A DNA stretch of 64,000 nt from Arcuatula senhousia (taxonomy: Eukaryota; Mollusca; Bivalvia; Mytilida; Mytilidae). Location: contig OZ020313.1 of assembly GCA_963971305.1 (NCBI GenBank), positions 19,231,260 to 19,295,259 of the forward strand. Reading direction: 5' to 3'. Made by a program: the position numbers and the translations under genes. Below the pieces are notes generated by a model. That model did not search any database and was not told the DNA's origin. It was given only the letters and a program-made list of their open reading frames with translations. How positions within the stretch are numbered: the first letter of the stretch is position 1; each line of letters starts with the position of its first letter. Positions 22,030-34,757 of this stretch are shown piece by piece.

Positions 22030-23785
22030 TGATATTTGTGTAAAATTTTGCCTCTGTATGGAGGCACGTTTTTTAATAGACCCAATTTTTTTTAGAATTC
22101 TTTCATCCTCATTAGTAAGGAGTCACATGAATTTAGCTTCAATACTTATTCTTTTAAAATTCTGGTTATAAAGAGAAATGCTTTCAAAAAAGGTTTTCGA
22201 TAATTTTCATAAAAAATATAAATTATCATACAATGTTTTCCAACTTCAATATCGTCATATCTACATTTGGTGCATTTTTTGATTCTTTTTATCTCCCAAC
22301 TTTAAAATTAAGTGGATGTGTACTGATCCTTGATTGTCCTATAGAAAAATATTTTGTAAATAAATACATTTCTTTCCCAAAGCAGCTTTAACACTAAAAT
22401 AAGTATTTTATTCCTTTTTGTCAACCTTCATTTTTTTTGTTCAAATATGTGTTAAAACTATAAATCAAATTCTGTTTTACTAGTTCACTTATTGTACAAA
22501 GTTTCATATTATTTCAGAGACTGCTGAATGAAAACAAATAAAGTATTGGCGATAATGGTCAAAGTTTAATAATTCATTATATAAAATAATATTTGTAATA
22601 TATGAATATATATAATATATTGAATATTTGAAATATTTAAATATCAAATTAAATGTCTATATGATGGTCGCCGCATATTATGGCAGACCATATATATATA
22701 AAGTGTTACTGATAGGGTCTAAAGAAAACCAGAAAACTCTTACTAAACCGTCGAGAAGCAGACTGGATCGAAAACGATGCAAAGTTATTAAAAATCTGGC
22801 ACAATAAAATCGGAGAATAACAAAACAGTCGGGCGATAAGGTGTTAATACTGGGAGAATCTTTCCACAAAGGAATTTTCAAGCATTTTAGGAGGCCCTAT
22901 ATCATTGAAATATATAAAGTTAAACAAGGCTGGAGATGAACACGACGGGGCTGATGAAATGAACATGAAATGACGTGGGAAAAAAATTACATACAGGTTG
23001 GGGAATGAGCAACCCTGGGATACAGAGGTCATTCTGAAACGATTAAAAATCATTAAAATGGGAACCAGTGCAGTGGAAAATCTGCCATTTGAAAGTAAGC
23101 GACATAAGTAGAAATCTGTTTATGTTCAAGTCCAAAGTGTACTCAGTGAGGTTGCATCTATTCATGTTATCCTGGTATCTGGACCTGCAAATATTAAACA
23201 AAAATAGAAAGCAAAGGATCCACTTAATGATCATAGATTATTAATGACATAATTTTATGTGGAAACTACATTTGAATTTTTTATTCTTATTGTTTTATTT
23301 TACTATTCATTTTTTTTTATCTAATATGCGGAAGGGTGGGTGGGTTTAAATGAGACATTTACTTCTGTCTCGATGACAGCAGAAATTTCTTCCGGTTAAG
23401 GTAGGTCTTACTAAAAACCAGTGGCGTCTTATTACCAAAGGTGGATGAAATGAATGACAAATACAGGCTACCTTCAATAAAGGAATTTAATGCACACTAC
23501 ATTAAATTCACTTAAGGTTTGGTAACTGTAACTCATTCTTAATATACATTATGCTAGAATACCATGTATTTATATAATTATAATACGGATTTTCATTACA
23601 AATATAAGAATCAAACAATAAACCATTTCCTTCTCTTTCAGTCGATAACAATATCTAATCATAGACAATATGGTAGAAAAATATAAAGGATATCGACCAA
23701 GTTCAGACGTCACAGCTAAATTTAATGCTTTTCTGTTTACACCAAGAATATATAGACATAAAAAGCGGTCTTCAATTTTTCCGGT
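22030..23785. other. Stretch without a recognised gene
   Basis: AT-rich. Frames at 22678-22881 and 22844-23053 (minus) are short, overlap each other and show no splice partners. Nothing is supportable beyond general intergenic DNA. Confidence 0.4.
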
Positions 23786-23870
23786 ATGTCTTCCTTGTTT
23801 TGTCTCGTCTTATGGACATTTGAGATTGATTCTCCAAGTTCGGTAATTTTGTTATTACCTTCATTTTATA
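23786..23870 (+). repeat. Dispersed repeat, third copy
   Basis: Third copy of the catttgagattgattctcca family, ending attttgttattacctt. Confidence 0.7.
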
Positions 23871-24312
23871 TTTGGTATGTGAAAGTTTAGAATAACCTTT
23901 TTAAAATATGTTTTTTCAAAGCAGTATAGTAATACTGTCCTTTTTACAACTGGCTGCGTTGGTTGAAAAACATTTCCCATATTTCACTGCCATATGGTAA
24001 AATTGGTTTTATGAACAATTTTGGAGTCTAAAACAAGCCTTCCTTGATTTTTTTAAAAAAAAAGATATGTTTAACATTGACTAAAATTTCCATTATTTGA
24101 AATGATAATAACTTTCTTTATTTGAAAACTTTAACCCATTTTGGTCGTAGTACATACATGTACATATAGCTACATAGATAACATACAAGCATGAGTTTAC
24201 AAATACAAACATTATAACATATAAACCTTAAAAAATAAAAAAAAACGGTTTGCTAGTCTCCTCTCCTCAGTTCTAATGACTGTTGCAAAAAAGAAACGAC
24301 TGTTTTAATTTC

Positions 24313-24840
24313 CTAAGGAGTTGACGGGTTTAATATGTTACTAATTATTTGTGTTCTATTTAAAGTATTACAATATGGATTTATTTTATAAAAGGTAAAT
24401 AGTTGTTCTCTAATATTATCATTAAGTTTACAATTAAAGAAGAAGTGCTCTTCATCATCCAATATGTTGCATGTAGTACACAGTCTCTTATCTCTTGGAA
24501 TGTTTTTGTATCTACCAGTTTCTATTAGTAGTTCATGATCACTTACTCTGAATTTTGTTATTAGTTTTCTAACTAACTTGTTTGGATTAGTTAGATAAAA
24601 TGGAACCTTATTTTCTTGGGTTTTTATATATTTATACAAATAATTTTTATTTGTTTCATTTAAGTCATTTATTTTATTTTCTATTAAAGTTCTATAATAA
24701 TCTGTTACGCTTGATTTTATTTTAGGTTTTAATATTTGTGCTGCTTTTTTTGTTTCACATTCATTAAAATATACTGTAATAGAAGTGTTATTATATAGTA
24801 TAGAAAATTTAAGTAACTTGCAAGGATGAATGAAAATTAT
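24313..24840 (-). pseudogene. LINE ORF2 C-terminal fragment
   Basis: A minus-strand frame is open from about 24840 (IFIHPCKLLKFSILYNNTS, then VYFNECETKKAAQ) to a stop at 24313. The first ATG is at 24639 (MYKYIKTQENKVPFYL). It carries FRVSDHELLIETGRYKNI followed by CTTCNILDDEEHFFFNC, the Cys/His motif and context found at the C-terminus of many LINE reverse transcriptases. The catalytic domain is absent, so this is a 5'-truncated copy. It differs from the element at 12.6-16.8 kb. The frame is intact over its length, so degradation is mild. Confidence 0.7.
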
Positions 24841-25384
24841 AACATTAGTTTTTGAAATGTTAATGTTTGATAGTAACCAGCATCCGTACTAAAAAGTTTT
24901 CGAATAAAAAATTGAAAAGACACGTATATGTCATTCTGTAAGTTATACAACAGGGGTTTCACAGTTAAGTTTTCCAAATAATTTTGTACGAGTGTTTTAA
25001 CCAAGTGCTGTAATATAGTCACTCAGATCAGAAAAGACTATTATCGTAGTGTTTACAGAATCTGAGAAGTTTCATACTAATTAAAATGTCAAATCGCAAT
25101 CTTTGTAAAGGGTTTTATAGAGTATTCATCGGTAAAGAGCACATAACTCCGATGTGTACAAAGCACCACGCGTTAGACGTTAATTATATATTAGCCATAG
25201 ATTTCTGCTTAAACTGTGAAATTAATTTGTTCATAACTCTCCCTCAACACTATGTATTTGCTACCATGGTGTTATTTTTTTTCTACCAACCAATCAAATA
25301 GACATTTAAAAACCACAATGAGTTCATATTCGCTAATCAGAAATTAATAGTCATTTTTCTGAGGGAAGTTGATTGAAAAGGAAC

Positions 25385-26413
25385 ATGTTTTTTCGTCTCT
25401 GCGTGAAGGTGCTGTTAATATGTTCTTTTGTAAACACAAATCAAATTGGAAATAACAAGAGCACAAATTTAATAAAGCCGGAGGCGAACTCGGTCGGAAC
25501 TACTGTTTTCGATACAGCTGAAACCGACAAAATCGCAAGCGATGAATTGCCACCGACTCCTTTCGAATCATTGCCAGCTACAGATCAAGAAATTGTTCAA
25601 TCTACTGCTAGTTCTACAGTCGACTTATGCAGCCAGTATGGCTACTGTCCTCCAAGAAGCCGAGCCACATCCTGGTACTGTCAATGTGACGATCTTTGTC
25701 AAATGTACGACGATTGCTGCCAACATTACCAGGTAACTACCGTCCTACCCAGACAGGAAATTTACAGGTGTATACGCTTACACAATTATGGACAACAAAA
25801 CTTTTTTGGAATATTCGCTTTAGCGGTTTGTCCGGACAAGTTTACCAATTCAACGATAGTAAATGGCTGCTTGACAGAAAATATCCTCCTCCATGGCCAC
25901 CCCGTGATCGACAACACCAATTCGTCTAGAGTGTTCGCTAATCGTTACTGCGCGCTTTGTAACGGAGTATATGATGTTACTCCGATGACGGTTCAGATTT
26001 ATAACTTTTCACGTACACAAATGTTTAACATAGATGATTTTATCATTTCGGAAACCCTCGCTGCTGTCCTTGAGACCAATCCAAGTTTAAAATTCAGATT
26101 CATAATGGAAGGTCAGGCCAACTTTCGGCCTTGTGTATATGGTATTACTACTAAGTCACCGATAAATCAAACATGTCCAAGTTTTGTCAATCCAGTGGCA
26201 GTGTCAATAAACGAAACAATTTATTTTAGAAACTCTCTCTGTATTAACGAGTCGTTATCGATGAAGGTGGCTTCGAAACAACTAGCTGCAGGATGTTTTG
26301 GTCAAGTACAGTGGACGGGTCGAACTCCAGACATCAAAATGCCATACGTTTTATACAACTTTGGCAAAAAACAGAATAAAGACATTGGAGTATGCAAAGT
26401 TTGGAGTAAAGAG
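25385..26413 (+). CDS. Receptor exon 1: signal peptide, somatomedin B domain, ectodomain
   Basis: The donor is AAAGAG|GTTCGT. A nearer GTAAAG would leave phase 1, which runs into a stop in exon 2, so the phase-0 donor is preferred. Past the donor the frame stays open to 26608, but that extension (LLGGGLTFCGSFLVLSV) is intronic read-through or a minor isoform. Confidence 0.85.
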
Positions 26414-29400
26414 GTTCGTACGATTCATATACATATTCATTATTACTTGCTTGGGGGAGGGTTAACCTTCTGTGGGTCATTTTTAGTTTTGAGTGTGCAG
26501 ATGTCGCCTTTTGAAGCTGTCCTCATTGAACCTACTCATATTGAAATCCACAAAGGAGTTATTCACCTAACGATTCCCTTTCATTACTTTACCAAGTGCA
26601 GTTTTTGATAACAGTTTGAAATTGCAATTATATTGTTTTAGTCTGTTTTTATTTACAATTGTAAGGTCAAATGAGTACGCATATGGTATTTAGATTGTAT
26701 ACTGGCATTTTATTTCACCAGTGCAAGCTCTGAATGGTTCATACTTACTATACATACATGATAACTCTACTAATAATTTAATTATTAACTAGATAAAACA
26801 TTACTTGGATGTCATTTCATAAAGCGATCGTTTATTTTATAAATTAACATGCTTTTATGCCATGCAAATTTAATTGTCTTGCGTACATGTTATGCTTACG
26901 ATTGTTTTAAGAAACAGCACCCAGGTACCAGAGAAAATCCATAGCCATACCGAACTATTATACCATAGTTTATAACGCACGATTGTTATAAAAAATGGAG
27001 CGGACAATAATACAAGGAATTCAGAGTACTGACATACCGTATAGCGGGTTACTTTTGCGGTTTTTGTCTGAAAAAATATGTGAAATATTTTTGCGGGTTT
27101 TATTTTTGCGGTTTGTGGATATGTCTGTTAATGATTTGCGTGAAATGATATTTTCGCGATTTTCGGCGAACCGCGAGAATAAGGGAAAATTAAACCACCG
27201 CGAAAATAACCCGCTTTACGGTATTCACTCTCGTTACGACGAGTTCGTTTTGCTGGTTTCTATTTGGTTCCTTAAAATTACGGCCTTAAAATTAGTGTTG
27301 TCTTGTGTGTCCTGACTGGTTTTGTGTCTGCACTTTAGGACTTTGACATCCGAATACCTCATTGGTACCTCTGCTTTCAGCTTACATATTTCTGCATGTA
27401 TTTTATTACTATACAGATCGTTTTAAGTACTCATGCGTAGATTTTTATCCCTCAGTGGTAGCAAAAGAAACCATAGGACGCTCTAAGCGTCGGGTATGGC
27501 ATTCTTTTGGATTAAATCTTCTCAATAATTTTGCAATTATGGTCTGCAGTCATAGATTGAAAAAAATCTGAATAAAATTAAATCCATTACTTGGTCCTCT
27601 TTCAAGCAATAATACTGTTATATTTTACTGCATGGTAGACCCAGTTTTAATTTCTGTTCTGATACCTTTTCAATTGAACAAATAAATTAAGTAATCAAAA
27701 AATATTTCTTAATTCCCATTCTAAAGGAATAAAAAAGGAAAATCTGTGTTTGAAAACATGGAAATAAAGGATATGAACTTGAGATAAAGGATCCTACGGG
27801 TTCTATGAAGTCTGCTTCATAATAAGATCTACATCTCGAAATATACTCGCAAGGAAAACTTTCAACAAAGTTCTATGACTTTAACTTTCCAAATGTCAAC
27901 ATTCCCTTCTAGTGCATTAACATTCCGTCCGCTCCGGCTTATGGAGTTTACATATCACAATTGATTCGTTACAACAGAGCTTGCGGGACGAACATTGATT
28001 TTCTTTTGCAAAGCGTCACGATAGTCACACTACTTGCTAACACAAGGTTATGTTGCTCCTCTGTTGCAGTCTTCACTCGAGAAATTTTACGATAGACACC
28101 TTGCACCCATAGACAAGTATGGGATTTCTATCTCGCAGATGAGTGCAGATGTAGGTTTGTCATAGACTTTTGTTTTGTCTCAGCAATGTGAAGGGTGTGC
28201 TACAGCAGGCAGGAACCAATTACTCTTCCGGAGTACCTTAGTTTACTCATGTTGAGTTCGCATTAATGAATTCTGTTAGATTTATTTAGTGTTTTTTTAT
28301 GTTTTGTATTTCCTGTGTTTACCAGTTTTGCTGTTGACCTTTCTGACTTTTACACTAGAATGCCGCATTGGTGCATCTTTGCTTCTTTGCATTTTAAAAC
28401 TGAACGCTTACTTTTTTTGTCTTCTTTTAAACAAAAGCAGCTGTTTCTTGTTGACTATTTCATATTTTATTTCATTTTGTTGATAGAAATTGGTTTCTGC
28501 CTTTCAATCAATCTCCTGAACCTATATTTTTTACTCTTAACATGTACATCCCAGTGCCATTTATTTTTCAAACTTTTCATGGCGCCTCCGGCGCTTTTTA
28601 GTCCAATGAAGGATCCTGAACTACATTATAACGGTAACGTTTTTCATCCATATTAATAAATTAAGAGATTTACATGCTTCTGAGTATAACAGATCACAAC
28701 GAAGAATTTCTACAGTGGTTCATTAAGGAATTGCAACTATTCGTCTATTTTTAACTTTTTCAGATCTCTTGGATTTGTTCTGGTTTACCAACGTTTGTCA
28801 ACGTGGAGGAGCCAGTTGATTTTGTCCTTGAAATGTCATCAAATAGAACGAATATGGGGAACGAGTTTCACATTCAAATAGGTCTTCTTTGTTTGTGGGC
28901 ATATATTGTACCGGAAGTGACGGAGTTGTTTAATAATGTACGAATTTTCAAAGCGGACAATGGACGGATTATCAAAGTTAGAACAACAGTGAAAATACGG
29001 AAGAGATGTTTTGCTGAAGAAGTTAAACAAATACAAAACGTTATCCGAAATCAAACCATTAACATTATAGTATTGGGACAAAACGAGACTGTAAAGTTTA
29101 CAAATACATCAAATGAATATCTAAACAATCTGACATTTATAGCAGGATATAACATGTTTTTCCCTTTCGATTCAATTTTACAACTGCACAACGTAAAAGT
29201 TACAGCAAAACAGAGGCACCGCTTATGCCAAAACCTGATAGTATTTGCAGAACAAATGATAAATGGACTGGAGGTATTTGATTTCCAATGTGACAATGAC
29301 GGTATTTTTGAAGAAAAAACGATGAAATTAGCCAAAGCTATTACAACATATGTTTGTTATAGTTTGTCAATCGTTTCAATGATACCTGTAGTTTTCATAA

Positions 29401-30131
29401 ACCGCAGAACTGACAACACCATGACAGTCACACGAACAAACCTAGAAAACATTGCACTTTCCATTATTCTTTCGAACTCCCTCTTCATGGTTGGTATCAG
29501 CGTGGATCACATGCCAACCATATGTTATATAATTGGTGTAGGATTGCATTATCTGCTTCTGACAGAGCTTGTCTTTATGACGGTTGGAGTTTTTGCTGCA
29601 TCTGTTGCTCTCTCTCGGCTCAGAAGAAATGATCCTCAAACTGAAGTTAACCACAACTGCCGAAAGTTAACCTTAGTTAGTTTGCTTTTATCGTCAATTG
29701 TTGTTGGAGCATCCATGGTAATTGATCAACTTGGTTCACCTATCTGGTCCCCGGGTTATGGTAACACGTTGTGCTTTCCGACAAGTTTCCCGGGAAATGT
29801 CGTGTTCTTTTATGGACCCATGATCCTCATTATCATCCCAAACGGTATTTGCATCGCCACAGTTATGGTACAGATCACAAAAACTAATCTAGAAACACGA
29901 ACATTAGTGAAAGAATCTTACATGTTTGATGATCTGAAGATGTATCTACGTCTTGTGGTTCTAGGCTGCATTTTGTGGACGATTGGGATTGCAGCTGCTT
30001 TTGGTAGAAACGATTGGTTGGATTTTATATTCATCTTGTCATGTGGGTCAAATGGATTCTTTATATCCATTGCCTGCTTAACAACAAAAGAGAATACAAA
30101 GAGGATCAAAAATTTATTAGCAAGAACATGA
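25385..30131 (+). CDS. Class B (Methuselah-like) seven-transmembrane receptor with somatomedin B domain
   Basis: Two coding exons, 25385-26413 and 28764-30131, join in phase 0 (WSKE|ISWICSGL) to give about 798 residues. An upstream TTG at 25373 is in frame, but ATG 25385 gives a proper signal peptide (MFFRLCVKVLLICSFV). A Thr/Ser-rich linker leads to a somatomedin B domain at residues 82-112, with Cys 82, 88, 99, 101, 105, 111 and 112 and the core WYCQCDDLCQMYDDCC. A large glycosylatable ectodomain follows (FANRYCALCNGVYDV). Exon 2 encodes more ectodomain and seven helices, from YVCYSLSIVSMIPVVFI to FIFILSCGSNGFFISIACL. Cysteines before helix 3 (TICYIIG) and in loop 2 (NTLCFPTS) can form the usual disulfide. 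No clear GPS cleavage motif is seen. It should be a plasma-membrane G-protein-coupled receptor; the ligand is unknown. Confidence 0.88.
26995..27240. mobile_element. 185-bp TA-flanked MITE (27037-27221) in the receptor intron
   Basis: The ends CCGTATAGCGGGTTA and TAACCCGCTTTACGG are inverted copies flanked by TA on both sides (27035-27036, 27222-27223), as for Tc1/mariner-type insertions. The interior repeats ttttgcgg/ccgcgaaaa. Chance ORFs here are not genes. Confidence 0.8.
27290..27395 (+). repeat. Fragment of the retroelement 3' tail family
   Basis: Contains gactggttttgtgtctgc, then gactttgacatccga and cattggtacctctgctttc, matching the ends of copies at 34.75 and 49.47 kb. Confidence 0.55.
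27824..28395 (+). pseudogene. Retroelement C-terminal tail plus 3' UTR, degraded copy
   Basis: Begins agatctacatctcgaaatat and includes ccggcttatggagtttacat (AYGVYISQLIR on conceptual reading), gttatgttgctcctc, and a 3' part running to gcattggtgcatctttgctt. Frame-disrupted (for example ttctagtgcattaacattcc). Same family and strand as 48845-49485, here inside the receptor intron. Confidence 0.7.
28764..30131 (+). CDS. Receptor exon 2: distal ectodomain and seven-helix domain
   Basis: Acceptor ttaactttttcag|ATC, phase 0, ending TGA 30129-30131. Helices in order start near YVCYSLSIV, NIALSIILS, YIIGVGLHYL, LTLVSLLLS, FYGPMILIII, MYLRLVVLG and LDFIFILSC. The cytoplasmic end is short (TKENTKRIKNLLART). 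Confidence 0.9.
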   Translation: MSWICSGLPTFVNVEEPVDFVLEMSSNRTNMGNEFHIQIGLLCLWAYIVPEVTELFNNVRIFKADNGRIIKVRTTVKIRKRCFAEEVKQIQNVIRNQTINIIVLGQNETVKFTNTSNEYLNNLTFIAGYNMFFPFDSILQLHNVKVTAKQRHRLCQNLIVFAEQMINGLEVFDFQCDNDGIFEEKTMKLAKAITTYVCYSLSIVSMIPVVFINRRTDNTMTVTRTNLENIALSIILSNSLFMVGISVDHMPTICYIIGVGLHYLLLTELVFMTVGVFAASVALSRLRRNDPQTEVNHNCRKLTLVSLLLSSIVVGASMVIDQLGSPIWSPGYGNTLCFPTSFPGNVVFFYGPMILIIIPNGICIATVMVQITKTNLETRTLVKESYMFDDLKMYLRLVVLGCILWTIGIAAAFGRNDWLDFIFILSCGSNGFFISIACLTTKENTKRIKNLLART

Positions 30132-30204
30132 TGGTCTAAAAGAATGAGCAGAAAGCACCTACGACATTAAATGTTTCTAGTAATTGTAAATTTGTATATA
30201 AGAT

Positions 30205-30210
30205 AATAAA
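30205..30210 (+). promoter_or_regulatory. Polyadenylation signal of the receptor gene
   Basis: AATAAA 74 bases after the stop codon, within an AT-rich 3' UTR (agataataaagatatac). Confidence 0.6.
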
Positions 30211-30299
30211 GATATACTAGTATCATCTATTATATGTGTAAACAGCTTGAAATTTGCAATTAAAGAAAAATAGAGGCTAAAAGAAAAAGAACAAGCAAA

Positions 30300-32110
30300 C
30301 CCCATCCCCCAGAAATGACAGAAAACAAGGTGACATGTGAGTGTTTAAGAAGTCACCACAGATACATATACATACTAATCACAATAAGAGTGATAGTTGC
30401 TAAATATTGCTACAGTATGTTTCAAACCGCTGGGTCAAATATCTCTGCCATAGAACAGAAGTCTCACATGATCATTAACAGCACAATTGTCTGAACTTTC
30501 TGCACTTGGCTTCCTTTTTGAGAGTTGTGAATACGCAATGATTACTTCTACTTTCCATACAATTGGTTTTCTATTTCTCATTTGATTGCCTAAAAAGATA
30601 ATGACGAGTTACTTATCAAAATATGTTGATCCAGCATGGCCACAACTAGCATTTTACGTTGCTGTGGAACTTGGGTATTTTGAACGAATTGGTCACTATT
30701 TTTTTATTCACTAAATTTTAAATTTTGTATTAATTGCAATTTTCGACGCAACTTGGTCATATAGGGCAGTCAGCTTTAAGCTGGAAGAAACCACCAACTT
30801 GGGGCAATTTGAAACCTAATTACATACATGTTGGGAAGTCCAATCTTTTGTAAATTACAAGCAGGACTCCTGAGAAGTAATTAGAAGGTGACCAATATTT
30901 TGATATTTAAGGCCCTTGCTTTTATTTTATAAACGGGCTCTTTAGCAAGCAAATTAAGAAAAAATAGCATTGGCAAGATTAATCATTTATATTGTCGAAA
31001 CCAAAAACGTAGGACTTAATGTAGCTGCTGTCAAAACTGTATGTTTTAAAAACTGTATTGGTTTCATCATTAAGATATGGAAAATTTATGCCATTTTGGA
31101 AACAACCCATTTAAGTGTGCTATGAACCCTTCAGCGTTAAACATGGTTAAGGACCAAAAATACAACCACTTACAATAAAACCGAAAATTTCCGCATTTTG
31201 TAATAACTGCAAACCACAGAAAAGTCTAAGTCTTCTTTTTCAAATAAATGTGATTTTGGTCAAAAGAAACGATTTTTTTTATCTAATTAAATAAAATTTT
31301 AAAAGCCCAAGATATATGTTATAAGAAATATCTTAGTTTTAAGTTGCATATTATACTATAATTAATATGATACAGGTTAAACCTTATAAGCTCCCGCAGA
31401 TAAAGTAACTTTCTTATATATACCCATAACTTTGAAAAAACGAACCTGCAAACAGAACAAGGAAGTGAATTGCTTCGAACGCGGACCTCGCAGAACGCAC
31501 CATTTTTGAAGAATATTTCTGCTTTCATCTTCGAATGAAAAGCCGGTTAGAGAGAATATAACAAAATCAATTTTTTTACTGAGGACAAAGTAAATATAAT
31601 GGCTTCTGGGAATGAAATTTGTCCGCTGAAGTATTCAAGTTATTTGTTTGGTTGACAATGCACCGCTTTTACTTGGGTGTCTTGTTTCGCGAAAATTAGA
31701 ATGACAGGTTCCCGCGCTTCTGTCATTTTGTTTTGATGGACGTGACCTCTAGTGATAGAATAGACGCCAATAATTAAAATATGCCTGAAGTCCTTATTTT
31801 TTATTTAAATTCTTTACATTTAAAGCATTTCACAGCTGGAAATACTTGAAATAATTTATATTAATACAACAACTATGTTTATTATTTTTTATATTAAAAA
31901 TTCCAAAAAAAAACTTAATTTTGCATTCCGTGTTATTGGGTGCGGATTTCCGACTAGCTTATACGTCTACCGGTTAAAGGCATCATACACCGCCAATTTA
32001 GCTCTCGCTGTGCGGGAGCTTATTAAATGTTTTTATTTTATTTAAAATTCATTTAACAATCATCTAGTATCTATTTTATTTTAAAGTTTCATAAGCTGAA
32101 ATAACCAAAT
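30300..32110. other. Stretch without a recognised gene
   Basis: AT-rich intergenic DNA downstream of the receptor. No exon with paired splice sites was recognised. Confidence 0.45.
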
Positions 32111-32114
32111 GAGT

Positions 32115-32720
32115 ACCGAAATGTCGGGGATTCTCCAATGTATTACAGAATATAGACGATAAAGAGATGTGGAATAAGTGTACGCGACACAACCAACATA
32201 AAAGAAACGGCAATTTAAAAAATCACAATGGAAAACAGCAAGCAGTCTTCAACATGACCAGAGGTCACTGCTCGTCGTCTTGTATTGGCCCAAGACTAAA
32301 AATACAATACATAAGATTCAAACAAATCCCTAGAATATCAAAGAAAGACCCATTTCTGGACATAAAACAAAAAAAAAACCAGATAGTAGACAAGGACAAA
32401 CAAATGCTTTGACAAGGATTCCTGGCTTAGGACAGGCACATATAAAATTTGGCGGGGTTAAAATAGGTTTTTTGGGCCCAACCTTCCCCCTATTGTTTAT
32501 CTTGTACAAAGCACAAAAAATAACACTTTTTAAAACTCAAATCGATAAAAGTTCAATTCACCAAGAGAGAACCTGAGACAAGAGTACTATACGAGAACAA
32601 CGAAACGTAAAGGAACTCCCTTGAGAACACTCGCAGTTAATGACAGCTAGCTAAGAAGCATTTATCGATTGGTGTAAAAAATCAAACATATCGATTCTGA
32701 GTCCAACATAACACTTCAAA
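32115..32720 (-). repeat. Dispersed ~570-bp repeat (GCCAGGAATC family), minus copy
   Basis: On the minus strand it reads from agctagctgtcattaactgc through tgtgcctgtcctaagccagg to gtcgcgtacacttattccac. Plus-strand relatives: 38690-39150, 40285-40720, 41853-42310, 46025-46590. A fragment lies at 54845-55080. Confidence 0.85.
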
Positions 32721-33289
32721 CAACAAATGATTTAGTTTTATATCATCATACAAAACCGACATATTTGATCGCTGTAATGCTTCGAAACAATACAATAGTC
32801 AAAAAGTAAAAGATTAATGTTTTAGAGTTACTATCAAATTATCAATATTTTTACCGAAAAACACCAAATTTAAAGATTTTTCTATAACTTCCTTTTTACA
32901 TTTTACATTTAAAGTCCGGTTATATAATATGTCAGACTGTGTCAGAAAGTGACCGTCTATATAAGTGTGACCTTTGGTAATTGCACATACTAAGAACCTA
33001 CCTGATAAAAGACTGCTACAGTTTGATATGGATATAGATGGGACCCTGTTAAACTCCCTTGAGATGAATGTTACTATACACGGTCTGCTGAAGGTCAAAA
33101 TAAACAAAAACAAGAAATTAATTGTAATTTGGTCCAAGTTGAGACGGTGTCCTCTCGTGCAAAAAAATGGCTATACAAATGTTAAAATATTCAGAAGACA
33201 GGACTGGATTTTTTTAAATAATATGTCTGTCTGTTTTCCTTTTTCACATTTTTTTTTTTATTATTTTCAACTTTATAACCTCAGAAGGT

Positions 33290-33445
33290 GGCCATAATGT
33301 AGATTATCAATAATATTTTGTGTTTTCTACCCCTTGTATTAATTTATTTCTTTCTCTTACATGATGGTGGCCATAACGTAGATTATCAATAATATTTTGC
33401 GTTTTCTACCCCTGGTATTAATTAATTTTTTTCTCTTACATGTAG
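33290..33445 (+). repeat. Two ~76-bp direct repeats
   Basis: gtagattatcaataatattt with flanking ggtggccata and ttttctacccc occurs twice in tandem, ending tttctcttacat each time. Confidence 0.9.
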
Positions 33446-33761
33446 TATGGTTTAATCCTCAAATTTGTATTCCCTTTTGAAGGGATCAGCAAAATGCTTC
33501 AAACTGTGAATTTGCTTGAATTCATGTTCAGTTTTTTTTTAGCATTTCTATGATTAAGTTCGCTGGTCAGTATTCAGCTATACATTAAGACATTTTCGGG
33601 TTGCAAGTTGGATTTATTTATGTTTCTTGCAAATGACTATTTGAATGTGTCATAATAATGTTAGTGGTACTGTTTTTGTAATTAAGATGCTTACGAACTT
33701 TTTTCACTGCATTTGGCATATCAGATTCAAAAATATAGGTACGACCAAAACCTAGGCAAAC

Positions 33762-34350
33762 TTGTTAATTCAAATGACAACAAAGTTCCAGACATTAAAT
33801 TTTGCTACGCCTGACACACGTTTCGTCTATTCAAGACTCATCAGAGGCGCTCTACCAAAAAAATTGAAAAAGCCAAAAACATATGATTATGAAGAGCATA
33901 GAACAATGAAACGAAAAATACCGAAATGGGGAGCCAAATTGAAACTAAGATGGTCAACCTTTGTGTGGGGTAGGAAAAACCTTAGGTTTAGACAATTTTG
34001 AAATTTAAACGGATAATTTAAAGCTTTGATGTGTTCACCAACACAAAAGTGTTGGTACAGGAGCGGGCTAACCCCGGGAATTAAACTCCACCAGCAGTGC
34101 TAAGCTAAGTTCCAGACATTAAATTTAGCTACGCCTGACGTGCGTTTCGTCTATTCAAGACTCATCAGAGGCGCTCTACCAAAAATCTTGAAAAAGCCAA
34201 AAAGATATGATTATGGAGAGCATAGAACAATGAAACAAAAAATACCACAATAGGGAACTTAATTGAAACTAAGATGGTCAACCTTTGTCTGGGGTAGGAA
34301 AAACCTTAGGTTTAGACAATTTTGAAATTTAAACGGATAATTTAAAGCTT
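33762..34350 (+). mobile_element. Two tandem units of the GCGTAGC/CATCAGAGGCGC repeat
   Basis: Each unit runs from aagttccagacattaaattt through tcgtctattcaagactcatc and cagaggcgctctacc to gacaattttgaaatttaaac. A ccagcagtgctaa block joins them. The second unit is interrupted after 34350 by the retroelement tail and resumes at 34758. Confidence 0.8.
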
Positions 34351-34757
34351 TGTTATGTTGCTCCTCGGTTGCTGTCTTCACTCAAGAAATTTAACGGAAG
34401 ACATCATGCACTTCTAGACAAATATAGGATTTCTATCTCTCAGATAAGTGCAGATGTTGTTTTGTCATAGGGTTTTGGTTTGTCTTCCTTTAACGAATTT
34501 GACACGCTGAATGGACTATTGGCAACGCGACGGGTGTGCTATTACAAGCAGGAACTACTTACTCTTCCGGAGCACCTGAGTTCACTTTTGTTTCGACTGG
34601 AGTTCGCGTTGTTGAATAATATTCACTTATTTTGTGTTTCCATGTTTTACATGTTGTCTGCTTTTTTCCCGTTCTTGTTGGTGTTAACTGGTTTTGTCTC
34701 TTTGCCCTTTCGGACTTTTGACATTCGGATATCCCATTGGAACCTCTGCTTCTTAGA
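34347..34757 (+). pseudogene. Retroelement C-terminal tail inserted in a dispersed repeat
   Basis: Contains ttatgttgctcctcggttgc and cactcaagaaatttaac, then a 3' UTR ending cattggaacctctgcttc. The host repeat continues on both sides (taaagctttg before, gatgtgttctccaacac after), so this copy is a nested insertion. Confidence 0.7.

Noticed and set aside
26414..26608. C-terminal extension of receptor exon 1 to a stop at 26608
   Set aside because: The sequence after the donor looks intronic, and splicing to 28764 restores a full seven-helix receptor. A truncated soluble isoform remains possible.
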